DNA from: Amorphochlora amoebiformis
Taxonomy: Eukaryota; Cercozoa; Chlorarachniophyceae
Length of the DNA stretch: 64,000 nucleotides
NCBI GenBank assembly: GCA_054601695.1
Contig: BAAHQB010000020.1
Span: forward strand, 806,001-870,000
Direction of reading: 5' to 3'
Both the position numbers and the translations under genes were made by a program. The notes below the pieces were generated by a model. It did not search any database and was not told the origin of the DNA. It worked only from the letters and a program-made list of their open reading frames with translations. Shown here one piece after another: positions 17,126 to 54,006 of the stretch (position 1 is its first letter; every line of letters begins with the position of its first letter).

Positions 17126-17430
17126 ATCTCTCTCTCGCTCTCACCCTCTCTCTTTCTCACTATCTCTTTTGTTTCTCTCTTTTGTGTTCATATATGTCTC
17201 GTCTTCTCCCTCTTCTCCTGTCTTTCTTTCGCTTCCTTTCAACCTTTCTTTCTCTCTCTCGACTCTGTTTACCGAATCCGGAATGACAGCGTTGTAGTCT
17301 CTCTCAGCCGCGTCTAAGATGGATATTAGGGTTATGTAAGCATATTAAAGTGATATATATATGCATGTATATCTATATATGTATATATATGTATGTATAT
17401 ATATATATTATATATATATATATATTATAT

Positions 17431-17511
<81 letters not shown>

Positions 17512-17554
17512 TAACCATGTGAATGTATGTACGCATTTATGTGCATGTATATAT

Positions 17555-17598
<44 letters not shown>

Positions 17599-18436
17599 AT
17601 ATATGCTCATATAAGAGAACAGAAGAGGACATGGGAGATGGGAAAAGAGAGACAAGGGAAAAAAATACAAGCCAGACAGAACAAGAGGAAACAGAGTGAG
17701 GCACCAATAGAAATAAGAGAGAAAAAGGAGAGGAACGAGAGAGAATAAAAATGAGAGAAATGAGAAAGATAATGAAAGAAACGAGAGAGGAATAAACGAG
17801 AGAAAGAAACGAGAGAAACGAGAGAAATGAGAGAAAAAAACCTGGAGAAACGAGAAAAATGGAGAAAAACAAGAGAAACGACAGAGAAAAATGAGAGAAA
17901 TGAGAGAGAAAAACGAGAGAAACGAGAGGAAAAAACGACATAAATGAGAGACAGAAAAGAGAAACACGAGAGCGACAGCAACTAGGGAAGTTTTTAACCT
18001 TTTTCTTCATCTCTATGAGTGATTATAGGGCGAGGTTGGTAGGAATCCATATAATCGTCCATATCCTATGAATTTACCCGCCGTCGACTTTGGTCTTTTT
18101 CAGGTGATTTTAAGAACATATATTTCCGGATTGGATTAGGGTTGAATGAGAGCCACTTAGTGCGTCAGAATTTTGCTAATTTTAGGTGTTTTTGTGCTGT
18201 GTTGAAGTGTGGGTTAGGGTTACGGACTATATTTATCTAATGTGACTTTCTGGTCAATTTTAGGTGTTAAGTACTTTGTTCCTTTGGGTTTGGGTTAGGG
18301 TCGGATTAGGGACTGCTAGGGTTTCGTGTGTGTGTGTATATAAATATGCATAATAGATTATATAGATACATTTATATGTGTAAACAAACACATATGTATA
18401 TTTGTATATGTACATATATATATATATATATAATAC

Positions 18437-18474
<38 letters not shown>

Positions 18475-18752
18475 GTATACATATAATATTTATACAAACT
18501 ACCAAATGTATTAAAAGTATATTTATATGCAAATATATACATACACATACACATGTATGTATGTATATATATATATATATATGTATGTATATATTTATCT
18601 ACATGAAAATCTATGCATAATTATGCATATGTATATAATGCCTAAGTATATCCTTGTATACATATGTATGTATATATATATATATATATATATACATATA
18701 TATAAATATGCACATATGTACATGTATACATATGTATACATATAAAAATACT

Positions 18753-18790
<38 letters not shown>

Positions 18791-19764
18791 TATATATATG
18801 TATGTATGTATATATGTGTATGTAGACCTGTTGATCGTCTTGTTCGAGTTTCATCATACCTTCTAACTCTTCTTCCTTTATATTATATTATATATATATA
18901 TATATGTATGTATATATGAATGTATATTTATATATATATATATATATGTATATATATCGGTATAAAGATAATTCATTTTGTGTAATAATGAATATGTATA
19001 TAAACATATGAATGAATTATTAATATATATATAAATATATATATATGTATATATACATTATATATATATATATATATTATATACGTGTATGTCCTCTTTT
19101 CTATACTTATATTTCCTTCTTCGTGTATTCACAACAGCATATGATACATAAGCCAATGATGTCAACGTTTTCATACGTATAGATACTATATATGTAGGTT
19201 TTTTAGATGTTTTTAAAAGGAAATGTTGATTTAAGTGAATTACATATACAAACTTCAACAAGGACGCCAATATGTAACATGCAGTACGTTGTTATGAGTA
19301 AATAATTCATAGAACATAGTGTGTGTATGTATATATTCATGACGAATATATATATATATATATATATATACGTATATTTATATATATATATATATATATA
19401 TATAAATATATGTATATAAAGAATGTATACAAAAATACATAATATATATTTAATATATATATATATATCTATTCATATATTCATGTGATTACAGATTTTT
19501 TCAAGCTTAAGATATCTTCTTCTCCATCTGGAAGCTTCTTCAAGGCCATCGAACTTGCTTTCTCCTGACAAAAAAACATCGAAAATATCAATTCGGCCCT
19601 CAAACTTGCATTCTCCTGACAAATTATCGTTCTCCTAACAAAACACCAAAAAAATATCACTTCGGCTATCTAAATAACGTTCTCTTAACAAACACAACAG
19701 CTGCTTGAATATTTTTTCCAATTTGTTCGCCTGACAAATCAACGAGAAACAAAGTTGTGTAAAG

Positions 19765-19847
<83 letters not shown>

Positions 19848-20013
19848 TATAAATACATAAACATTACGCACAAGTCGGTATATACACATATATGCATATA
19901 TGTAAATACATTAATGTACATAACTTTTTATACATACATACACACATACATATATATATTTATGTGTATATATATATATATATGCACATGTATATACATG
20001 TTGTACATATATT

Positions 20014-20071
<58 letters not shown>

Positions 20072-21618
20072 GTTTACATATATACGTATCTTAAAAATAT
20101 TCCTACTCTAATCGTAAATCTAGCCCTAATCCTAAATCAAGCCTACCTCTTGTGCTTCGGATATTTTGGGCGCTTTACTAGCAATTTTAACTCTTTTTCG
20201 GGTTAGGGTTGGGGTGGCTTGGGCAAACTTTGTCAGCTGATAGCACACATATATATATACATATACATATATGTATATACTCAAGTATACATTTATGCAT
20301 GTTCATATAAATACATATGTATATATTCATATTTACATACATACTTCTATCTCTATGTCTCTCTTTTGTTCTCTCACTCTATCTTTCCGCAACTTTCCCC
20401 TTCTTTCTCTCCCTCATTCTCTTACCTCTCTCTCTCTACTCTCTCTCCCTGTCTACGTCTACTCTCTTTCTTTCTCATCCATGTCTAAATCTTTCTTTTT
20501 TTTCTCTCCCTCATTCTCTTACCTCTCTCTCTCTACTCTCGTCTCCCTGCCTACGTCTACTCTCTTTCTTTCTCATCCATATCTAAATCTTTCTTTTTTT
20601 TCTCTCCCTCATTCTCTTACCTCTCTCTCGTTTCCCTGTCTACGTCTACTCTCTTTCTTTCTCATCCATATCTAAATCTTTCTTTTTCTTTCTCTCCCTC
20701 ATTCTCTTACCTCTCTCTCTCTACTCTCGTCTATCTCGTCATCCCTGTCTACGTCTACTCTCTTTCTTTCTCTTCCATATCTAAAAATTTCTTTTTTTTC
20801 TCTCCCTCATTCTCTTACCTTTCTCTCTCTACTCTCGTTTCCCTGTCTACGTCTACTCTCTTTCTTTCTCATCCATATCTAAATCTTTCTTTTTCTTATC
20901 TTCCCTTTTCTGTTGTCTATTCTTTCTCTTATTCCTTCTTTCTTTTTTCTCTCTCTCTCTTTATTCTCCTCTCTATAGCTTACCATCCCTCTTTCTTTAT
21001 CTCTATCTCTCTTTTTTATCGCCTTCTCTCTCTCTCTCTCTTCTTCATCCATCTCTCTCTTTCTTTCACTCTTTCTCTCTGTCTTTCTCTCTCTATATCT
21101 CCCTCTATTCAAAGTCGTTCTCTCTACGCACTCTTCGCTCTCTATAACCTTAAACTACAACCCTTAACCTACAAAGGAGGAGGATAGCCACAAGCGGATA
21201 GAGAGAAAGGGGATTGAGAGAGAAATAACAAAGAAGACAGATAGAGAGAAAAGAAAAGAGTGAGAGAGAAAAAGAGAAGGTGTATGAGAGAGAGAAAGAG
21301 ATGGAGATAAAGGATTGAGGAAAGAAAGAGATAGATGAGAAAAGAGAGAGAGGGAAAGAAATAGAGGAAAAGAGAGGGAGGGAGAGAGACCAATACAAAA
21401 AGGAAGACAAAGAGAAACAAAAGGAATAGATAAAGAGAAGTAGAGAAAGAGAAATAGAGAGATAGAAAGATAAAGAAATAGAAAAGAGAAAAGAGATAAC
21501 AAAAGAGAGAGAGAGAGAGATAACAAAAGAGAGAGAGAGAGAGAACAGAGAGAGACTCAGAGACAGAGAAAGAGAGACGGAGGGACTAAGAGAAAGAGAG
21601 ACGGAGGGAGTAAGAGAA

Positions 21619-21659
<41 letters not shown>

Positions 21660-22041
21660 GGAAGAAAGGGAAAAAAAAGAGAAAGAAAGAAAAAGAAAAA
21701 GAGGAAGAGAGAAAAAAAAAAAAGAGGAAGAGAGAAAAAAAAAAGAGGAAGAGAGAAGAAAAAAAAGAGGAAGAGAGAAAAAAAAAAGGAGGAAGAGAGA
21801 AGAAAAAAAAAAGAGGAAGAGAGGAAAAAAATAAGAGAAAGAGAGGAAAAAAAAAAAGAGGAAGAGAGAAAAAAAAAAGAGCAAGAGAGAAAAAAAAAAG
21901 AGGAAGAGAGGAAAAATACGGTTTTATACTTCGAGGGGAGTGTTGGCGAATTTGGACAGTGGAACGCCAGCCTATATCATGTGTGTGCACACATGATGTA
22001 TATGTATACTATTGCGTATTGCATATCTAGGAGATTTCGAC

Positions 22042-22097
<56 letters not shown>

Positions 22098-22106
22098 TAC
22101 CTAAGA

Positions 22107-22137
<31 letters not shown>

Positions 22138-22168
22138 TGCAATAGCACATATAAATTTATACAGAAAC

Positions 22169-22211
<43 letters not shown>

Positions 22212-22224
22212 AACATACATATGA

Positions 22225-22287
<63 letters not shown>

Positions 22288-22624
22288 CAATATATATGTA
22301 TATACATATAAATATAGATATATGCATATAAATATATGTAGGTATTTGTATATATGGTATATAAGTGTACGTGCATCCCGATATATGTACATATTACAAA
22401 AAAAATTGTATTCTTCTATGTTATATACAAAATTAGATATATTCGTACATGTGTGCTCTTATATATACATATATATATATATATGTATATATATATATGT
22501 ATATATATATATGTATGTATATATATATATATATAATTCAACATATACACACACTCTAATACATACTTATGTGTGTACATGTACATATTCAAGTTATATG
22601 TTACGTGTAAATGTTAATTTAAAC

Positions 22625-22681
<57 letters not shown>

Positions 22682-22703
22682 AATAACATATTCATACACA
22701 CAC

Positions 22704-22742
<39 letters not shown>

Positions 22743-22860
22743 CATATATACCTCAGCTATAAGACGTCGTGCATCTTCTGGGCGAACTCGGTCGAGAGGT
22801 AGCCTTATATATATATATATACATATGTACATATATTACTTTGTATATATGTAATATATA

Positions 22861-22897
<37 letters not shown>

Positions 22898-22980
22898 GGC
22901 AATACTACGTTTTTAGGTATTACAAATACATATGTCTATAATATATGAGAATATATATATTTACATTATATATACAAAAG

Positions 22981-23012
<32 letters not shown>

Positions 23013-23073
23013 ATATATGTATATATATTATTTGGATGTACTGATATTATTGTTATACATATATGTCCGTGTT

Positions 23074-23111
<38 letters not shown>

Positions 23112-23159
23112 TATATATATATATATATATGTCCGTGTTCTTATATATATATATATATA

Positions 23160-23197
<38 letters not shown>

Positions 23198-23237
23198 TTA
23201 CAGCCAGGCATACACACATACACATATATATATATTA

Positions 23238-23273
<36 letters not shown>

Positions 23274-23658
23274 CACACACACATACACATATATATATAC
23301 ATATACATATACATATGTGTATATGTATATATATGTATACATATATATATATCTAATATATATATATATATACATATGTATATATGTATATATATATATA
23401 TATATGTATACATATATATATATATTCATGTACATATTCGTAATAGTTTATACACAACCATGCATACATATATATATGTGTATGTATGTATATATATATA
23501 TATATATGTATATGTATGTATTACACATGCTTCTGTTGAACATAAGGTATGACTATGTTTATATATGTGTATGTGTATATATATATATATATATTTATAT
23601 GTATATATATATATGCATGCATAGATATGTTGAACATTCTCTCTGTCGTGCATAAGGA

Positions 23659-23712
<54 letters not shown>

Positions 23713-23774
23713 CATGCATATATAGGTTACACATACTGCCTGTCGGGCATAAGGGATTGGGAACATATACATAA

Positions 23775-23833
<59 letters not shown>

Positions 23834-23981
23834 TACATACGTAGATATGCTACAATTAAGAATTATAAATACATATGTATATGTATATATGTGTATATGT
23901 ATATATATATATATGTGTGTGTGTGTGTGCAAATATGTCACACATACTGTCGGGCATAAGGGATTGAGAATATATATATAC

Positions 23982-24013
<32 letters not shown>

Positions 24014-24227
24014 GTATATATATATATGTATATATGTATATATATAATATTACACATACTCTCTGTCGGTCATAAGGGATTGATAATATATATGTATATA
24101 AACACACACACACATATGTGTGTATATGTATGTGTATGTATATATATATATATGTGTGTGTGTGTTTTATATACTCTCTTTTTGGCATAAGGGATTGGGA
24201 ATACATATACATATACACATATGTATC

Positions 24228-24319
<92 letters not shown>

Positions 24320-24384
24320 GTATTGTTGTATATACTCTCTTTCCGGCATAAGGGATTGAGCCTTGGTTTCTTTCCCTAGAGTAT
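12471..24384 (-). CDS. Gene 3: unidentified acidic coiled-coil-rich protein
   Basis: Minus-strand exons: 24336-24384, 22752-22803, 21930-21971, 19493-19564, 18828-18875, 17999-18065, 17273-17313, 16991-17015, 15836-15923, 14939-15011, 13932-13994 and a terminal exon 12471-12533 (stop TGA). From 22803 to the stop every junction agrees in phase; one exon between 24336 and 22803 is missing from the model. Readable parts include [87 protein letters not shown] and [18 protein letters not shown]. The product is hydrophilic, with charged helical stretches near the C-terminus and no signal peptide or membrane segment seen. No family is recognised. It lies between the cyclophilin gene (same strand) and TBCE (opposite strand). 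Confidence 0.7.
13932..14176 (-). repeat. Exon-fragment ladder upstream of exon 13932-13994
   Basis: The intact 63 bp exon (acceptor gtttcag, donor GTATAT) is preceded on its coding strand by two copies at about 14059-14095 and 14142-14176. These keep the acceptor and the first 27 bases or so (Lys-Leu-Arg-Lys-Val-Asp-Glu-Glu) and then break into TA repeat. Confidence 0.9.
14540..14860 (+). repeat. CA-rich tandem repeat, about 70 bp unit
   Basis: About three and a half copies of a unit containing CATTCGAATCAACCCCAAAC and AAAACAAACACACAT, at about 14592, 14668 and 14739. They sit in a gene 3 intron; the frames here are repeat translation. Confidence 0.88.
15011..15250 (+). repeat. Telomere-type TTAGGG block abutting an acceptor
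   Basis: TTAGGG repeats with several GTTAGGTTAGGGTTGGG variants. On the gene 3 sense strand the block ends as aaccctaaccctag directly at the acceptor of exon 14939-15011. Confidence 0.95.
15441..15923 (-). repeat. Exon-fragment ladder downstream of exon 15836-15923
   Basis: Four copies at about 15441-15497, 15547-15610, 15641-15703 and 15739-15791 repeat the 3' half of the intact exon and the donor (GATGA|GTAT). The 5' half, including the acceptor, is present only in the intact copy. Spacing is about 95 to 105 bp. Confidence 0.9.
15935..16836 (+). repeat. Variant telomere-like satellite (GCTAGGGTTAGG family)
   Basis: About 900 bp of a diverged relative of TTAGGG in which GGC alternates with GGG. 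The first part, about 15951-16052, is a 17 bp tandem repeat AGCTAGGGTTAGGCTTA with six copies. The rest is irregular mixtures of TAGGGTTAGGC, TTATGC and TTAAGC units. It fills the intron between gene 3 exons 16991-17015 and 15836-15923. Confidence 0.93.
17040..17990. repeat. CT tract and GA tract flanking gene 3 exons
   Basis: 17040-17265 is CT-rich and 17600-17990 is GA-rich on the plus strand, with the TA region 17350-17590 between. The GA tract is built from irregular GAGAGAAACGA units and borders the 3' end of exon 17999-18065. Confidence 0.9.
19493..19745 (-). repeat. Exon-fragment ladder upstream of exon 19493-19564
   Basis: The intact 72 bp exon (acceptor ttttttgtcag, donor GTAATC) is preceded by four decayed copies at about 19596-19626, 19627-19660, 19667-19700 and 19723-19745. 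Each keeps the acceptor TTTGTYAG and the exon start GAGAAYG before diverging. This ladder has little TA repeat between rungs. Confidence 0.85.
20340..21915. repeat. Long pyrimidine-to-purine block with 90-108 bp tandem units
   Basis: 20340-21125 is CT-rich and 21170-21915 GA-rich on the plus strand, forming a large imperfect inverted or mirror-like structure. Within 20414-20900 five units begin with CATTCTCTTACCTCTCTC at about 20414, 20512, 20610, 20700 and 20808. They contain CTGTCTACGTCTACTCTC and CATCCATATCTAAATC. The block lies in the gene 3 intron between exons 21930-21971 and 19493-19564. Confidence 0.93.
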
Positions 24385-24398
24385 CTGTCGGGTATGCA

Positions 24399-24475
<77 letters not shown>

Positions 24476-25251
24476 TATATGTATGTATATATATATATAT
24501 GTATGTATGTATATATACATATATATATACACATACATATGTGTGTTTCCATAGAGTCTCTGTTATGTATACAATATATATATATATATGTATATATGTA
24601 TATATATATATATATATGTTTCCATAGAGTCTCTGTTATGTATACAATATGTAACTGTTTACCTAGATTATCTGTTTTCGTATGCAATATACTTATGTGT
24701 TTCCTATATTATATGTTATGTATGTCATAAACATATCTCTTTGCATATAGCCTCTGTTATGTATACAATATGTCCGTGTTTCCTATATTATATGTTATGT
24801 ATGTAATGCACATATCTGTTTGCATATAGTCTCTGTTATATGTATACAATATGTCAGTGTTTCCTTAGAGTATCTGTTTTCGTATGCAATATACTTATGT
24901 GTTTCCTATGTTATATGTTATGTATGTAATGCACATATCTGTTTGCATATAATATCTGATATATGTATACAATATGTCACTGTTTTCCTAAAATATCTAT
25001 TTTGTATGCAATGTATTTACATATATATTTTTCCATATAGTATATGTTGTGTAAGTAATGCATACATTTGTTTTCATAGAGTATTTGATGTGTATGCAAT
25101 GTAAATGTATGTTTGCATAGGATATCTCTTGTGTATGCAATATTCATATGTTCACATAGAATATATGTTTAATGCACATATGTGTGTCCATATAGCATCT
25201 GATGTGTATGCAATGTAAATATGTCTGTATAGAGTATTTGTTGTGTATACA

Positions 25252-25287
<36 letters not shown>

Positions 25288-25460
25288 GTTTGCATGGAGT
25301 ATTTGTTCTATATGCACATATGTTTGCATAGAATGTTTGTTTTTTATCTAATGTAAATATGTGTTTCCATAAGGCTTTATGTTTTGTATGCTATATATAC
25401 GTGTTTATATACGTGTTTACCTAGAGTATCTGTAGGATGTGAAAGGTATATATGTGTATT
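23521..25460 (-). repeat. Large exon-fragment ladder around exon 24336-24384
   Basis: The only full copy of this exon is at 24336-24384. Six copies at lower coordinates (about 23521-24205) keep its 3' half and donor, read as CAATCCCTTATGCC...GA|GTAT. About twenty copies at higher coordinates (about 24541-25440) keep the acceptor and first bases, read as ACAG|AYACTCTATGGAAA, with a 35-45 bp period in the densest part. The two fragment types do not mix. Confidence 0.88.
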
Positions 25461-25470
25461 TGTTTTGTAT

Positions 25471-25505
<35 letters not shown>

Positions 25506-25534
25506 ATAGAATATGTGTGTTGTATTTGTTGTAT

Positions 25535-25930
25535 GTGTATATATCTGTTTACATGCCCAAAACATAATGTAACCTTGTGTGTTGTGTTTGTTGTATGTGT
25601 ATATCTGTTTACATGCACAAAACATAATGTAACCTTGTGTGGTGTTTGTTGTATGTGTATATCTGTTTACATACACAAAAAAAGATGTAACCTTGTGTGT
25701 TGTGTTTGTCACTATATGTGTATATCTGTTTACATGCACAAAACATGATGTAACCTGTGTGTTGTGTTTGTTGTATGTGTATATATCTGTTTACATGCAC
25801 AAAACATAATGTAACCTTGTGTGGTGTTTGTTGTATGTGTATATCTGTTTACATACACAAAAAAAGATGTAACCTTGCGTGTTGTGTTTGTTATATGTGT
25901 ATATCTGTTCATATGCGCAATACATGATGT
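25535..25930 (-). repeat. Tandem repeat, about 60 bp unit, six copies
   Basis: Each unit contains TGTAACCTTGTGTGTTGTG and GTATATCTGTTTACATGCAC on the plus strand. Read on the minus strand each unit has an acceptor-like GTAAACAG and a donor-like CAAG|GTTACA, so it resembles repeated exon-intron edges. Whether any copy is a used exon is not decidable here. Confidence 0.85.
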
Positions 25931-25967
25931 AAACCTGCTGCATGCTTATTGCATTAAACTTATACTT

Positions 25968-26009
<42 letters not shown>

Positions 26010-26210
26010 GAGAGAGAGAGAGAGGGAGAGGTATACATACATATATATATATATATATTTACATATATACATATAGATTGTAACATAGAAAACTATCAAT
26101 ATTATAGTATTGTAAAAGCTTCTATATATGTACATATATATATATATATACATACATATATATATATATATAATGATCATATGTGTATATATACATATGT
26201 ATATGTATAC

Positions 26211-26263
<53 letters not shown>

Positions 26264-26331
26264 ATTCTATGTATTTATACACACACACATACACACACAC
26301 ACATATATATATATATATACATACATATACA

Positions 26332-26545
26332 TAACCCTACCCTAAGCCTACCTTAGCCCTAACCCTAGCCCCAGTCCCTAACCCTCACCCTAAACCTATC
26401 TTAAAATCGAACACAATCGCGTGAGCTAGTGTTTGGGTTAATGTTAGGGTGAGCGTTAGGTTTAATGTTAGGGTGAGCGTTAGGTTTAGTGTTACGACTT
26501 AATGCCGTAGGGTTAGGGCTTAGGGTTAGGTCATAAAGAAACCTG
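26332..26545. repeat. CCCTAA block followed by TTAGGG block
   Basis: 26332-26421 is a diverged CCCTAA stretch that recurs almost unchanged at 44819-44907. 26430-26545 reads TTAGGG, with a GTTAGGGTGAGCGTTAGGTT unit repeated. The TTAGGG part borders a possible gene 3 exon at 26543-26576. Confidence 0.92.
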
Positions 26546-26576
26546 CCCAGTTGGCATAGTGATCGTCGTGATATTG
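26543..26576 (-). CDS. Tentative 5' exon of gene 3
   Basis: A 34 bp minus-strand island with acceptor ctatatttag and donor GTTTCT. In the frame that joins in phase to exon 24336-24384 it reads [10 protein letters not shown]; the alternative frame reads [10 protein letters not shown]. Phase agreement is the only reason to place it in gene 3. Confidence 0.45.
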
Positions 26577-26630
26577 CTAAATATAGGTTATATATATATA
26601 TATCTATATATATATATGTATATATGTATC

Positions 26631-26667
<37 letters not shown>

Positions 26668-26794
26668 GAAGTTATGTTTATATGTAAACACGATACATAC
26701 CCTAATACATACATATGAGTACATATATATATATATATGTATATATAGATATACATATGTATATGTATACACATATATATATATACATATATAT

Positions 26795-26840
<46 letters not shown>

Positions 26841-27449
26841 TATATAATATATAAGTGTATTATGCATAGAGGTTTTCACGAAGTTAATTCTGATTCAATA
26901 GAATTTGTTCATACGCAAATACGTATACATCTAAGTATAAATAGAACACACATATGTCAAAATATATACCGTATATCTGTGTATATATATAATCACTATA
27001 CATGCATACACATGGATTCAGAAACATATAAAATACACATGCAATTTGCTCACACACAAATATGCTATCACACACAAGTAATTATACACCATATAAATAT
27101 ATACACTAATATACATACACATATGCATACATTTTTTCAAAAATATATTATTTTGTAAAAAACATGTATATTCTCAATTACATATATATATATATATATA
27201 TATATATTAATATACATTAATATACATTTATCTTACCCCCATATGATATCCTCCTCTCAATCGTTTAAAACCCCTCTCCCACCCCCATACACTCCTTGGG
27301 GTTACCCAGCTACGTATCCTTTTTTTGGGGGGTGGGGGTATCGTCGCGCTCTGAATAATGGAGAAATTTGATGTAATCTTCTGTGGCGCGAAGCTTGGAA
27401 CATACAGCGAAACCTGAATATTAAGCGGTTTTCGAGTTCAGGGATGCAG

Positions 27450-27790
27450 TAAAACCTTAATATACGACACGTGGAAGCCAGGGCTACGGAGTTGTGGGTG
27501 TGAATGGATTGAATTAGATTCATGGATACGTATCTGTGTGGTTTTCAAGTCAGGGCTATGTGGTTGTGACATAAAAGTGTAACCTGAATACGAAACGGTT
27601 TTGAAGTGAGGGCTACGCGATGTGTGTATACATGTATTCGATCAAAGTCAGGGCTGATGTGGTTTTCATGTCAGGGTCAGGGTTGCGGGTATGCATGGAT
27701 TTGATTAAAGTCTGGGCTACATGACGTGCTTTTCCATGGATTAGATTAGAGTCACGGCTACGCGGTTGTGTTAACGTAAGGATTGGAATG
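27450..27790 (+). repeat. Degenerate repeat, roughly 55-65 bp unit
   Basis: Four or five diverged copies share TGGATTNGATTANAGTC and AGGGCTACGNGGTTGTG. The surrounding 27240-27840 is non-microsatellite sequence with no convincing exon. Confidence 0.75.
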
Positions 27791-27948
27791 GTGGATAGGG
27801 TTTATGGATGTATATATTCGTGTGTTTATGTCTTTTTAAATAGGTGGTGATATTAAGTGTACATGAATTTATGTATATATACATATATATGTGTGTGTTT
27901 TAATGTATATGTTACTCTATGTAGTTTAAACTATGTAGTGAATTATAA

Positions 27949-28010
<62 letters not shown>

Positions 28011-28082
28011 TATATATATATAATATTAGTGTTCATTTTAATTCAAAATATAGTTTACTACTCATGGAGAATATAATATTTC

Positions 28083-28163
<81 letters not shown>

Positions 28164-28297
28164 AAAATACCTAAATATATATATATATATATATACATAT
28201 ATATATACATATAATATATATATACAGTTACATATATATATACATATATATATACTTACATATAAAGATATATACCAGACTATATATATATATACAC

Positions 28298-28334
<37 letters not shown>

Positions 28335-28339
28335 CACAT

Positions 28340-28382
<43 letters not shown>

Positions 28383-28386
28383 ATAC

Positions 28387-28441
28387 CAGACTGGCGACCG
28401 CCACATACACAAGCGCCCACTGCACGCGCGTTCTCATCACC
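28387..28441 (-). CDS. Tentative exon upstream of gene 3
   Basis: A 55 bp minus-strand island between acceptor aattcttattag and donor GTATAC. One frame reads [18 protein letters not shown] and is phase-compatible with exon 26543-26576. A second frame reads [17 protein letters not shown]. No start codon exon was found with confidence. Confidence 0.35.
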
Positions 28442-28564
28442 CTAATAAGAATTCAAAATAATCCTACATATTCACATCATTTCACTCCTGAAATCTTCCT
28501 TGTTTCCTTCTCATTCTGCAGGTTTTATAAGTCTGGACTAACACATCCTCCCCACCCTCGCACT

Positions 28565-29150
28565 TGAGACTCACGTCTCATAGTCAAGCTTACAAGGTTA
28601 TTCCGCTTGTTTATATGAATATTTTGGATATCTATTCATATACATGCTAGACTATAATTCGTCGCAAACAACCATGTACATATTCGACTGTAATTGGTCA
28701 AGTCGGTCAACGATGAGAAAATGCACATGCTTGCATAATTGGACCGTTTTTACGATCTTTGACTTTACGTGCATGCGGTATGGTTTCTAGCATGTCATCA
28801 TAAAACCATAAAGACGAATGTGAATACGCACAAAGATTTTTGACATTGTACCGGGAAACCCAAAAGACGTGTGCATGTTCCCACCTCCCCCGCACACGAA
28901 AAGAAAGCACGCATATACATGGAAACACATCTTGCCTTGATTTTTTTCCAAAATTTCAAACATTTTGTAAAAAGAAGGTACCTTTCAGTGTTCGCTCGAC
29001 CTTGGAAGGCCTTTGTGTTCCGGCGCCGCCGGCTCCATGTGATGTCGGAACCCAGGTGATGGGTGCCGTGGGCTCCGAGAAATAGTATTTTTAGCATCCG
29101 AATATCCCCGATAATCCCGGCATTCAAAGTTGTCACTCTGCACGACAGAA
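28565..29150. promoter_or_regulatory. Probable TBCE 5' flank, possibly divergent with gene 3
   Basis: About 590 bp of mixed-composition, comparatively GC-rich sequence with almost no microsatellite, which is unusual in this window. It ends at the TBCE start codon (29151). The nearest gene 3 exon candidates run the opposite way on its other side. No specific promoter motif is claimed. Confidence 0.5.
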
Positions 29151-53118
<23,968 letters not shown>

Positions 53119-53927
53119 TTTTAAAAAACTTAAGGTAATCTGTCAAAGCTGGGTCGCGCCGATTTCGCATTATAACTTAGTTTACTCAGTGTATATTCGA
53201 GATATTTACCTATTAACTAGATGAAGTTTACATAATTTAGCATGCGAGGATCAATAAGTACTAACACGTGCTATCATATTCGTCAATGCATGCATTACAG
53301 AGAATAAACATACTCTAGCTTTTTTTTTTAGGTTAAAGTCGCCGGTACTATATTTAGTATATGTGTATCATACGGTTTAGATCTCCAGGCTGCTGGTCGA
53401 CTAAGTAAATATAGCTCCCATTACTAGCACTAGCTTGTGCCATGAAAATAATATGCTAAACGACGATAGACAATAAATAGATGTTGTCTAGTTTGTAAGA
53501 AAATTTATGTAAATTGTCACGTTTCATATTTGGATCCAGTGTCTAGAGTATATACTAGATCTAGTAGATAGCTAGATGGTCGTATTTTCTGATTCAATCA
53601 AATCGTCTAAGGTACTATGTAATCATTAGTTACATTTCAGATTGAATATCTTGGGTCATCCGGTATTGAACAAGCATCAAATTATTCCAATTATTAGGCT
53701 GCACATGTACATGTACATATATACTTTGTACTAAAGTTTGTAGCCACTGAACATTTATAATTTCTACATAATGCCGTAATATATCATCTAGTAGATACTA
53801 GTAGTATAAGGATTATGAAAAATATTACATTGTGGTTTTATTATGTATTACCATCATTATTCGATGATCATTCAGACTATAATTACACGTATTACATGCA
53901 TATATAATATTGTATATACATATCATG

Positions 53928-54006
<79 letters not shown>

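Noticed and set aside
24541-25930. CRISPR-like array of regular repeats
   Set aside because: Units are diverged exon-edge fragments in a eukaryotic intron without conserved repeats, unique spacers or cas genes.
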